From NCBI GenBank assembly GCA_022560365.1, contig JADFTG010000115.1, positions 1 to 5,079 of the forward strand: DNA of 5,079 bases. Direction: 5' to 3'. The notes below the pieces were generated by a model. The model searched no databases. It had not been told where the DNA came from and saw only the letters and a program-made list of their open reading frames with translations. The stretch's first letter is position 1. Every line of letters starts with the position of its first letter. Shown in pieces: positions 1 through 5,079 of the stretch. Position numbers and translations under genes: made by a program. Source of the DNA: Chloroflexota bacterium (GTDB lineage: Bacteria; Chloroflexota; Dehalococcoidia; SM23-28-2; RBG-16-64-32).

Positions 1-423
1 GAACGCCTCGCCCAGCGGCTCCGGTCCCAGCTTCCCCGTCACCAGCTCCACATCGTCGACGAGCCACATCGTCCCGAACTTGCGCTGGTCGATAAAACAC
101 AGCCAGCCGCCGCCGTCCAGCTCGAACTTCGCCCGCAGGTGCGCCTCGTCCGGGCAGCCGTCTCGCGTGTGCTGCAGCCGCCCTGTCATTCGCAGGTGTA
201 CGATCCACGTCAGCCCGCCGTCGAGGCGGAACAGCAAGTACTTCCCGCGCCGTCCCACGTCCTGAATGCGCCGTCCGCTGAGGCCGCGGCAGAACTCTTC
301 CCGTGGCAACAGCTGCACCAGCCGCGGCGCGTTCGGCGAAATCCAGGCGCTCCGCACCTTCCTCCCGCACACGATGGGCTGGAGGTCGCGGCGTATCGTC
401 TCCACTTCCGGCAGCTCAGGCAT
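1..423 (-). CDS. mutM: Formamidopyrimidine-DNA glycosylase (Fpg/MutM), N-terminal 141 codons, truncated by window edge
   Basis: This is a base-excision repair enzyme that removes 8-oxoguanine and formamidopyrimidines and then cleaves the abasic strand. Reading the minus strand from ATG at 423-421, the protein opens with MPELPEVETIRRDL, the family signature: Pro2 is the Schiff-base nucleophile after Met removal and Glu3 is catalytic. Further family motifs are GRRGKYLLFRLD (58-68, with the conserved Lys61), HLRMTGRL (76-83, containing the void-filling Met79), IDQRKFGTM (111-119, with Arg114 and Phe116) and LGPEPLGEAF (132-141). These favour Fpg over Nei. All 141 codons are open. The missing C-terminal half should carry the helix-two-turn-helix and zinc finger, so completeness cannot be judged. 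No Shine-Dalgarno sequence precedes the start; a TATAAT box lies seven bases upstream, which suggests leaderless expression. The gene is divergent from the TrpD2-like gene. Confidence 0.95.
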   Translation of the reverse strand, partial: MPELPEVETIRRDLQPIVCGRKVRSAWISPNAPRLVQLLPREEFCRGLSGRRIQDVGRRGKYLLFRLDGGLTWIVHLRMTGRLQHTRDGCPDEAHLRAKFELDGGGWLCFIDQRKFGTMWLVDDVELVTGKLGPEPLGEAF

Positions 424-430
424 CGGCGGG

Positions 431-436
431 ATTATA
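431..436 (-). promoter_or_regulatory. Candidate -10 box of mutM (leaderless)
   Basis: On the minus strand, a perfect TATAAT (436-431) is followed by seven bases (CCCGCCG) and then the mutM ATG. A transcription start is expected six to eight bases after a -10 hexamer, so the mRNA would begin at or next to the start codon. No good -35 hexamer is seen at 16-18 bp spacing; the 17-bp position reads TGTGGT. Confidence 0.6.
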
Positions 437-466
437 TCGCTGCGGCACCCGCAACCACACCCCCGC

Positions 467-489
467 GTAGGGGCGACCGGCGGTCGCCC
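467..489. repeat. GC-rich palindromic repeat, possible interspersed element
   Basis: GGGCGACCG at 471-479 and CGGTCGCCC at 481-489 form a perfect 9-bp inverted repeat around a single G, preceded by GTAG. From memory, sequences of this GTAGGGGCGACC...GGTCGCCC form recur between genes in many GC-rich bacterial genomes, but only one copy is visible here. It lies between divergent genes. As RNA it could fold, but it has no U tract, so I do not call it a terminator. Confidence 0.5.
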
Positions 490-501
490 GGGCCCTCTCA
501 C

Positions 502-527
502 CGGATAACACTCGATCCGCTTATCCG
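502..527. repeat. Inverted repeat CGGATAA-N12-TTATCCG
   Basis: Seven-base perfect arms at 502-508 and 521-527 are separated by 12 bases. The site is in the divergent mutM/TrpD2 intergenic region, where a dimeric regulator could bind. A partial direct repeat, ATCCGTT, occurs at 523-529 and 536-542. An operator role is inference only; no regulator gene lies within the visible neighbourhood of the site. Confidence 0.3.
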
Positions 528-557
528 TTCCCCTCATCCGTTGACAGTACCGCCCGC

Positions 558-580
558 TCATCCTGAGGCTCTCGAAGGAC
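558..580. repeat. CCTGAG...CGAAGGA-type short repeat segment
   Basis: The segment reads TCATCCTGAGG followed by CTCTCGAAGGAC, with imperfect inverted symmetry (TCCT at 561-564 against AGGA at 576-579). It resembles the TCATCCTGAG-N-CGAAGGA elements that I recall as scattered between genes in many bacterial genomes. Only one copy is present in the window, so repeat status is unproven here. Confidence 0.35.
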
Positions 581-584
581 CGAT

Positions 585-620
585 TTGACGCCTCACCCGT
601 CCCACCGGACACTTGTACCC
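585..620 (+). promoter_or_regulatory. Candidate promoter of the TrpD2-like gene
   Basis: TTGACG (585-590, five of six matches to the -35 consensus) is followed by exactly 17 bp and then GACACT (608-613, only three of six -10 matches). Seven bases then separate it from ATG 621, the same -10-to-start distance as for mutM and the gene at 2362. There is no Shine-Dalgarno sequence before ATG 621. The weak -10 makes this tentative. A TTGACA at 541-546 has no matching -10 at normal spacing. Confidence 0.35.
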
Positions 621-1682
621 ATGAACGAAGACGCCAAAACCACCCCCTTCGAAGAGATGCGCACCTACCTGAGGGCGATCGGCCAGGGCCCGCGCGCCGG
701 CCGCGACCTCACCCGCGAGGAGGCAACCGCTGCCATCGGCCTCATCCTCGACGGCGAGGCCACACCCGCGCAGGCCGGTGGCTTCCTGCTGCTCCAGCGC
801 TACAAGGGCGAGTCCGTCGATGAGCTGCTCGGCTTCATCGACGCCTATCGCTCCCGCGCCAGCCTCATCCGCCCCGCCGTCGAGGGCCTGCTCGATATCG
901 GCAGCCCGTACGACGGCCGCAAGAAGAGCATCGTCGTCAGCCCAGCGTCCGCCATCGTCGTCGCCGCGGCCGGCGCCCCCGTCGTCCTCCACGGCGAAAA
1001 GGACATGGGGCCCAAGCACGGCGTCCCCGTCGGCGACGTCCTCGAAGCACTTGGCATCGACGTCGACGCCGAGCCCGTCGCTGTCCAGAGCGCCATCGAG
1101 AGCCACGGCCTCGGCTACATGCGCCAGGAGCGCTTCGTTCCCGCTGTCCACGCCGCCCGCGGGCTGCGCGAAGAAGTGGCCTTGCGCACCCTCTTCGCCA
1201 CCGTCGAGAAGATCGCCAACGTCGCCGCCGCGCGCTACAGCATCATCGGCATCGCGCACCTGCCCTACAAGGACAAGATGCTCGACGCCGCCAGCGCCAA
1301 CAGCTTCGAGCGTGTCCTCGTCGTCCAGGGCATCGAAGGCAACGAGGACGTCCCCACCTCGCGCCCCTGCCGCGCCTTCCTCCGCGACGGTGACGAGACG
1401 ACCGAACTCACGATCGACGCCTCGCAGTACGGCCTCGAAGCCGCCTCGAAGGAAGAGATGGAGGGCGGCGACGCTCGACATAACGCAGAGATCGCCGAAA
1501 GCATCTTCGCCGGCCAGAAGGGTGCCTACCGCGACCTCATCACCCTCAACGCCGCCGTCCGCCTCTGGCTCGCCGAGCGCACGCCCGACATCGCCGCCGG
1601 CATCGACCTCGCCCGCCAGACGATCGACTCCGGCGCCGCCGTCGAGAAGCTCGAAGCGCTCCGCGCCGTCGCCCACGCCTGA
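621..1682 (+). CDS. trpD2: TrpD2/YbiB-like protein (anthranilate phosphoribosyltransferase fold)
   Basis: This 353-residue protein has the nucleoside-phosphorylase/AnPRT class III fold. An N-terminal helical domain shows LTREEATAAIGLILDGEATP (30-49) and QAGGFLLLQRYKGES (51-65). The core has VVLHGE (121-126), KHGVPVGDVLEALGI (132-146), FVPAVHAARGLREEVALRT (172-190) and a C-terminal HNAEIAESIFAGQKG...LITLNAAV segment (287-313), all matching AnPRT positions. The phosphoribosyl-binding GTGGD loop is replaced by GSPYDGRKK (94-102). That form is typical of TrpD2/YbiB relatives; E. coli YbiB is reported to bind nucleic acid and to lack AnPRT activity. I therefore would not call it tryptophan biosynthesis TrpD; no other trp gene is in the window. 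ATG 621 is preferred to an in-frame TTG at 585, because homology starts after it and the TTG overlaps a plausible -35 box. Confidence 0.85.
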   Translation: MNEDAKTTPFEEMRTYLRAIGQGPRAGRDLTREEATAAIGLILDGEATPAQAGGFLLLQRYKGESVDELLGFIDAYRSRASLIRPAVEGLLDIGSPYDGRKKSIVVSPASAIVVAAAGAPVVLHGEKDMGPKHGVPVGDVLEALGIDVDAEPVAVQSAIESHGLGYMRQERFVPAVHAARGLREEVALRTLFATVEKIANVAAARYSIIGIAHLPYKDKMLDAASANSFERVLVVQGIEGNEDVPTSRPCRAFLRDGDETTELTIDASQYGLEAASKEEMEGGDARHNAEIAESIFAGQKGAYRDLITLNAAVRLWLAERTPDIAAGIDLARQTIDSGAAVEKLEALRAVAHA

Positions 1683-1684
1683 CG

Positions 1685-1690
1685 TATAAT
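1685..1690 (+). promoter_or_regulatory. Candidate -10 box for the exported protein gene
   Basis: A perfect TATAAT begins two bases after the stop of the TrpD2-like gene. It would start transcription near 1697, giving a leader of about 13 bases before ATG 1710 with the Shine-Dalgarno GAGGG (1697-1701) at its very 5' end. No recognisable -35 is found at 17 bp (the position reads within CGCGCC). Confidence 0.45.
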
Positions 1691-1709
1691 CACCACGAGG
1701 GTATTGTCC

Positions 1710-2315
<606 letters not shown>

Positions 2316-2325
2316 CGCCGGCTCA

Positions 2326-2361
2326 TTGCCCCCAAAAACGGGCGGGCGTACAATCTTCTCG
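2326..2361 (+). promoter_or_regulatory. Candidate leaderless promoter of the 145-aa gene
   Basis: TTGCCC (2326-2331) is separated by 17 bp from TACAAT (2349-2354, five of six consensus matches), with seven bases (CTTCTCG) to ATG 2362. No Shine-Dalgarno sequence is present. The spacing matches mutM, so transcription probably begins at or within a base or two of the start codon. This also fixes ATG 2362 as the start. Confidence 0.6.
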
Positions 2362-2799
2362 ATGGACGACTACGGCCTCGACATGGATGAGGTTACCCGC
2401 GTGATCGATGCGGCTGACGTCCTGATCGTTCGCTTCGCCATACTCGACAAGCGCCTGCTTGTCGATAACCGCACCAACGACCAGGACGGACCTCACATCT
2501 CGGTCGTCGACAAGGCAGGCTCTGTCGAAGAGCGCTTCAAGTCCCTCAAGAAGCTGCGCCCACGCTTCCCACTGCCCGAGAAAATCATGTCCTTCATGTG
2601 GCCCCGCCACATCGGGACCTTCCGCCACTCCGGCCTCGCCCAGCGCATCACGGACCGCCTCGTCAGCATCGGTGGCGAGGACATGGTCGCTCACGCCGAA
2701 AAAGCCTTCGACGAGCTGGCCGGACGCGAGAAGCGCGAAGTCGCCACCGCCATCCGCGGCGGCGAGAGCTACCAGACGCTCTGGGAGCGCAGGGAGTAG
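2362..2799 (+). CDS. Conserved-looking hypothetical protein, 145 residues
   Basis: I do not recognise a named family. The protein looks soluble: no signal peptide or membrane segment is visible. It has an acidic start (MDDYGLDMDEV), then a hydrophobic beta-like segment VLIVRFAILDKRLLVD (21-36), a basic stretch ERFKSLKKLRPRFPLPEKI (57-75), an aromatic segment SFMWPRHIGTF (77-87), and a helical, charged C-terminal half (about 90-130) ending ESYQTLWERRE. A VLIVRFAILDKRLLVD start followed by RPRFPLPEKI and a terminal YQTLW feels familiar from uncharacterised Chloroflexota proteins, but that is memory only. The open frame extends upstream to 2113 across the exported-protein gene; ATG 2362 is chosen because it sits seven bases after a -10 box. 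The ribosomal-context clue is slight: it may head a transcript with the threonine aldolase. Confidence 0.75.
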   Translation: MDDYGLDMDEVTRVIDAADVLIVRFAILDKRLLVDNRTNDQDGPHISVVDKAGSVEERFKSLKKLRPRFPLPEKIMSFMWPRHIGTFRHSGLAQRITDRLVSIGGEDMVAHAEKAFDELAGREKREVATAIRGGESYQTLWERRE

Positions 2800-2809
2800 C
2801 CCGCCGGGG

Positions 2810-2905
2810 ATGACCAACGAGCCATCCGCTCCCGGCGAAGCGCAAATCGGCAAACCCAGGATAGTCCCCAGGCCCTGGGACGGTCGCGCCGGCACGACCG
2901 ACTGA
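2810..2905 (+). CDS. Possible 31-residue small ORF coupled to the aldolase gene
   Basis: ATG 2810 opens a 31-codon frame beginning MTNEPSAPGEAQ, with an inner KPRIVPRPWDG and the end AGTTD. Its TGA (2903-2905) overlaps the aldolase ATG (2905-2907) as TGATG, the classic arrangement for translational coupling. The peptide is polar and Pro-rich, with no membrane segment and no known motif. AGGGAG (2791-2796) is 13 bases upstream, rather far, and GGGG abuts the ATG. The aldolase itself has no good ribosome site, so re-initiation after this ORF would be a reason for it to exist. Equally, it may be chance in a 105-base gap. Confidence 0.3.
   Translation: MTNEPSAPGEAQIGKPRIVPRPWDGRAGTTD
2881..2900 (+). 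other. Hairpin just before the aldolase start
   Basis: CGGTCG (2881-2886) and CGACCG (2895-2900) are perfect complements around an 8-base loop, ending four bases before ATG 2905. Just upstream, CCCAGG-C-CCTGGG forms another small stem. Such folding would occupy the place where a Shine-Dalgarno sequence should be. A role in limiting initiation is inference. Confidence 0.3.
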
Positions 2906-3939
2906 TGAGCCCGATCGACCTGCGCAGCGACACGCTGACGCTGCCCTCCCCCGAGATGCGCGCGGCGATGGCCGAAGCCGAGCTCGGCGACGACGTCTTC
3001 GCCGAAGACCCCACCATCAACCGCTTCCAGGAGATGGCCGCCGAGCGCCTCGGCAAGGAAGCCGCGCTCTTCACCTCCAGCGGCACACAGAGCAACCTCA
3101 TCTCGCTCCTCACGCACTGCGGCCGCGGCGCCGAGGTTATCGTCGGCGAAGAGGCGCACATCCTCTTCTTCGAGCAGGGTGGCGCCTGGGCCCTCGGCGG
3201 CATCGGCCTGCGGCCCGTCCGCAACGATGCCAAAGGCCGCTTGGACTTGGCCGAGGCCCGCGCGAAGATACGCCCCGACGATGAGCACTTCCCGCGGACC
3301 GGCCTGATCACCGTGGAGAACACGCACAACCGCTGCGGTGGCACCGTCCTCGACGAAGAGGACCTCGCCTCCGTCCGCCGGCTCGCCGACGACCACGGCC
3401 TGCCCGTGCATATGGACGGCGCGCGCATCTTCAACGCCGCCACCGCCCTCGGCGTCTCAACGGCCAGCCTCGCCGCCCACGCCGATTCCGTCTGCTTCAG
3501 CCTCTCCAAGGGCCTCGCTTGCCCCGTCGGCTCCGTCATCTGCGGCTCCCGCGACTTCATCCGCGAAGCGCGCCGCAACCGCAAGCTGTTGGGAGGAGGG
3601 ATGCGACAGGCCGGCGTGCTCGCCGCCGCCGGCATCTACGCACTCGACAACATGGTCGACCGCCTGGCCGACGACCACGAGAACGCCCGTCTCGCCGCCG
3701 ACGGCCTCCGTGAGATGCCCGGTGTCCGCCTCGACCCCGAGCCGCAGTCGAACCTCGTTTACTTCTCAATCGAAGGCTGGGACACCGGCCTCTTCGTCGA
3801 CCGTCTCGCCGCTAAAGGCGTCCTCTGCTTCGACGAGGGCCACCGCCGCATCCGTTGGGTCACGCACTTCGGCATCGAGCGCAGCCACATCGAAGATGCT
3901 CTCGCCCACACCCGCGAAGTCATCGCGGCGGGGACCTAG
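2905..3939 (+). CDS. ltaE: Low-specificity L-threonine aldolase (PLP fold type I)
   Basis: The enzyme cleaves L-threonine or L-allo-threonine to glycine and acetaldehyde in the cytoplasm, using pyridoxal phosphate. At 344 residues it is full length for the family. The motifs are complete and in order: DLRSDTLTLPSPEMRAAM (5-22), GDDVFAEDPT (28-37), the phosphate-binding SSGTQSN (58-64), EEAH with His85 for cofactor stacking, ENTHN (138-142), HMDGARIFNA (169-178, with Asp171 for the pyridine nitrogen and Arg174), SLSKGL with Schiff-base Lys202, LGGGMRQAG (229-237) and RWVTHF with substrate-carboxylate Arg317. The ATG begins immediately before the conserved DLRSDT, which supports the start; it overlaps the stop of a small upstream ORF. 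The lipoprotein gene follows after six bases. Exact stereospecificity cannot be told from sequence. Confidence 0.94.
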   Translation: MSPIDLRSDTLTLPSPEMRAAMAEAELGDDVFAEDPTINRFQEMAAERLGKEAALFTSSGTQSNLISLLTHCGRGAEVIVGEEAHILFFEQGGAWALGGIGLRPVRNDAKGRLDLAEARAKIRPDDEHFPRTGLITVENTHNRCGGTVLDEEDLASVRRLADDHGLPVHMDGARIFNAATALGVSTASLAAHADSVCFSLSKGLACPVGSVICGSRDFIREARRNRKLLGGGMRQAGVLAAAGIYALDNMVDRLADDHENARLAADGLREMPGVRLDPEPQSNLVYFSIEGWDTGLFVDRLAAKGVLCFDEGHRRIRWVTHFGIERSHIEDALAHTREVIAAGT

Positions 3940-3945
3940 GCTGCC

Positions 3946-4857
3946 ATGCGCCCCATCATCGCCGCCCTCGCTTCCGTTCTACTCCTCGCCGCCTGCGCTG
4001 AGGACAACATCAGGGCCACCGACATCGTCACCCGCATCCCCTGGCCGGACGAAGAGCGTGCCACCTACCGCGTGCTGGACGACGATGGCGAAGAAGTCGG
4101 CGCGCTGGTAATGACCGTCGCCTCCGAGCGCAGCGACACCTATCTCCTCGGCCAGTCCTTCTCCTTCCCGGAAGCCGGGTTTACGAACGAGGCCGAAGTT
4201 ACTGTCGCTCGCGCCGACCTCCAGCCGCGCCGCACGACCTACGTCATCGACGGGCCCGACGGCGTCGCCAGCTGCACCGCCTTATACGAGGGTAGCGACG
4301 TCATCGTCACTAACGTACGCGAAGACGGCGAACTCACCGACACGCTGGATGTCCCCAACATCGCCTACGACAGCTGGTCAGACCTCTTCATCTGGCGCAC
4401 GATCAACTTCTCCCAGGGGTTCGACATCGAGTACGCGGACATCGTCGCCTGTCAGGCGCCCGCACCGCCGCAGCGGCTGGCAGTCAAGCTGGAAGTCACC
4501 GGCGGCGAAACGATCGAAGTGCCGGCCGGCACCTTCGACACCTGGCGCGTCGAAATCGACGCTGGCCGCGACCAAAAGGCGTGGTTCACGACAGACGACG
4601 CGCACATCCTCGTGCGCTACGACAACGGAGATCAGATATTCGAGTTGATCGAGTACAGCGGGAACGGCTCGCTGACCTGGCGCGTCGGCGTTGGCCTCGG
4701 GATCGGCGTCGCATCACCACCGACGTCCGCAATGCACTCAACGAATATTACGAACGCCGCCAGAATCGCGAGCACGAGCCAGGCGACGCGCACCATTCCC
4801 AGCCTCACAGACCGGCTCCTCGAAGTGGTCTCATACAAACCAATCATAGGCTCATAA
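3946..4857 (+). CDS. Putative lipoprotein with DUF3108-like domain
   Basis: The 303-residue product starts MRPIIAALASVLLLAAC, a lipoprotein signal peptide with lipobox LAAC and lipidated Cys17, so it should be membrane-anchored outside the cytoplasm. Residues about 35-237 are beta-rich. The segment LEVTGGETIEVPAGTFDTW (182-200), followed by RVEID...KAWFTTDDAHILVRYDNG (201-228), resembles the DUF3108 family pattern, in which a VPAGTFDxxRVE strand and an aromatic strand near the end are characteristic; this is motif recall, not a profile match. Cys110 and Cys169 might pair. After about residue 238 the sequence becomes Ser/Thr/Ala-rich and featureless, and a membrane-protein-like ORF runs opposite. 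The true protein may end near 4660, with the tail a product of stop loss or frameshift. It is six bases from ltaE, probably co-transcribed. Function is unknown. Confidence 0.8.
   Translation: MRPIIAALASVLLLAACAEDNIRATDIVTRIPWPDEERATYRVLDDDGEEVGALVMTVASERSDTYLLGQSFSFPEAGFTNEAEVTVARADLQPRRTTYVIDGPDGVASCTALYEGSDVIVTNVREDGELTDTLDVPNIAYDSWSDLFIWRTINFSQGFDIEYADIVACQAPAPPQRLAVKLEVTGGETIEVPAGTFDTWRVEIDAGRDQKAWFTTDDAHILVRYDNGDQIFELIEYSGNGSLTWRVGVGLGIGVASPPTSAMHSTNITNAARIASTSQATRTIPSLTDRLLEVVSYKPIIGS
4632..4796 (-). CDS. Possible 54-residue single-pass membrane protein, antisense to the lipoprotein 3' end
   Basis: Reading minus from ATG 4796-4794, the product is MVRVAWLVLAILAAFVIFVE followed by CIADVGGDATPIPRPTPTRQ and an aromatic, polar tail, ending at TGA (4634-4632). 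It has a textbook hydrophobic helix (about residues 3-19) and a Pro/Thr-rich outer part, like the stalk of the exported protein in this window. GAGG lies six bases before the ATG, a good ribosome site. TATGAT on the minus strand (4848-4843) is a possible -10 box. An in-frame ATG at 4847 would add 17 basic residues. Third-position GC is about 80% here and about the same in the overlapping plus frame, so composition does not decide. The opposite lipoprotein tail looks less protein-like than this ORF. Confidence 0.4.
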   Translation of the reverse strand: MVRVAWLVLAILAAFVIFVECIADVGGDATPIPRPTPTRQVSEPFPLYSINSNI

Positions 4858-4858
4858 C

Positions 4859-4863
4859 GGAGG
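4859..4863 (+). promoter_or_regulatory. Strong Shine-Dalgarno for the receiver-like gene
   Basis: GGAGG lies eight bases before ATG 4872 and two bases after the lipoprotein stop. It is the best ribosome site in the window and fixes the start of the following gene. Confidence 0.8.
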
Positions 4864-4871
4864 TAGCATCT

Positions 4872-5079
4872 ATGGCAGGCGCGCTTCTCATCACCGCGGA
4901 CCCCTCACTCGCCAGCCTCGTCAGACGCGCCATGTCCGGCAGCGGCGTCGACGTTGCCGTGGCCGAAGATAGCGACGCCGCCACGCGCGCGCTCATTACG
5001 ATGCGTGTCGACGCCGTCGTCGCCGACGCCCTCTTCCCGGAGTTCGTCGCCGAGGCGCGTCGCGTCATCAACGACACCG
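4872..5079 (+). CDS. Receiver-like (response regulator) domain protein, N-terminal 69 codons, truncated by window edge
   Basis: The visible 69 residues follow the receiver-domain pattern. There is a first strand ALLITADPS (4-12) and a helix LASLVRRAMSGSG, then a second strand VDVAVAED (26-33), a helix DAATRALITMR, and a third strand VDAVVADALFPE (46-57). Asp52 sits where the phosphoacceptor is expected. The usual pair of acidic residues after strand 1 is reduced to Ala9-Asp10, so metal binding may be weakened and phosphorylation is uncertain. The switch Thr/Ser and the conserved Lys lie beyond the window, as would any output domain. It follows the lipoprotein gene by 14 bases with a strong Shine-Dalgarno sequence, so co-transcription is plausible. 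A degenerate or stand-alone receiver is possible. Confidence 0.65.
   Translation, partial: MAGALLITADPSLASLVRRAMSGSGVDVAVAEDSDAATRALITMRVDAVVADALFPEFVAEARRVINDT

Noticed and set aside
471..489. GC-rich palindrome as an intrinsic terminator
   Set aside because: There is no T tract on either strand after it, and it lies upstream of both divergent genes rather than at a gene end.
541..546. TTGACA as a -35 box for the TrpD2-like gene
   Set aside because: No -10-like hexamer occurs 16-18 bp downstream; TTGACG at 585 with 17-bp spacing fits better.
139..588. A 149-codon plus-strand frame across mutM and the intergenic repeats
   Set aside because: The minus strand carries mutM with all N-terminal signature motifs; the plus frame is compositional and runs through palindromic repeats.
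558..1676. A 372-codon minus-strand open frame opposite the TrpD2-like gene
   Set aside because: Its Gly/Ala/Asp/Val-rich translation is typical of the antisense of a GC-rich gene, and the plus-strand frame has clear family motifs throughout.
778..1689. A 303-codon plus frame overlapping the TrpD2-like gene
   Set aside because: The translation is a Ser/Pro/Ala/Arg-rich frame shadow with no motif.
2326..2346. LPPKTGG encoded in the frame upstream of ATG 2362, just after the LPKTGG of the exported protein
   Set aside because: The DNA of the two motifs is not alike, the segment coincides with the -35 region and promoter spacer, and there is no hydrophobic tail afterwards; taken as coincidence.
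2323..3411. A 362-codon minus-strand open frame opposite the 145-aa gene and ltaE
   Set aside because: It shadows two plus-strand genes, one with complete PLP-enzyme motifs; its own translation shows no domain and crosses a gene boundary.

Overview
This GC-rich window (about two thirds G+C by eye) has compact genes with strong third-position GC and no visible tRNA, rRNA, CRISPR array, insertion sequence or phage gene. Several features recall Chloroflexota: a TrpD2/YbiB-like protein, Pro/Thr/Ser-rich secreted proteins, TATAAT-type -10 boxes seven bases before ATG, and short GC-rich interspersed repeats. That lineage is an inference from remembered patterns, not a demonstrated assignment.

Layout. 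Bases 1-423, minus strand: the 5' half of mutM (Fpg, 8-oxoguanine DNA glycosylase), cut by the window edge. Bases 424-620: a divergent intergenic region holding the mutM -10 box, a perfect 9-bp GC-rich inverted repeat, a 7-bp inverted repeat, a second repeat-like segment and a candidate promoter for the next gene. Bases 621-1682, plus: an anthranilate-phosphoribosyltransferase-fold protein of the TrpD2/YbiB type, lacking the classical GTGGD loop. Bases 1710-2315, plus: an exported fibronectin-III-like protein with a Ser-Pro/Thr-Pro stalk and an LPKTG motif that ends four residues later without a membrane tail. Bases 2362-2799, plus: a 145-residue protein I cannot name, with a convincing leaderless promoter. 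Bases 2810-2905: a possible 31-codon ORF whose stop overlaps the next start. Bases 2905-3939, plus: a low-specificity L-threonine aldolase with complete catalytic motifs. Bases 3946-4857, plus: a lipoprotein with a DUF3108-like beta-rich domain, whose last ~65 codons look uncharacteristic and lie opposite a possible 54-residue membrane protein (4796-4632, minus). Bases 4872-5079, plus: the start of a receiver-like protein, cut by the window edge.

How it works together. The genes from 2362 onward are tightly spaced (1-nt overlap, 6-nt gap, 14-nt gap) and may be one transcript. Their predicted functions (amino-acid catabolism, envelope lipoprotein, signalling) do not form an obvious pathway. 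Genes seem to use two initiation modes: leaderless (mutM, the 145-aa gene, possibly TrpD2) and Shine-Dalgarno-led (the exported protein, the receiver gene, the antisense candidate). I saw no convincing intrinsic terminator. I found no clearly new multi-gene system; the most unusual items are the altered TrpD2 loop, the truncated sorting signal, the unknown 145-aa gene and the antisense membrane-protein candidate.
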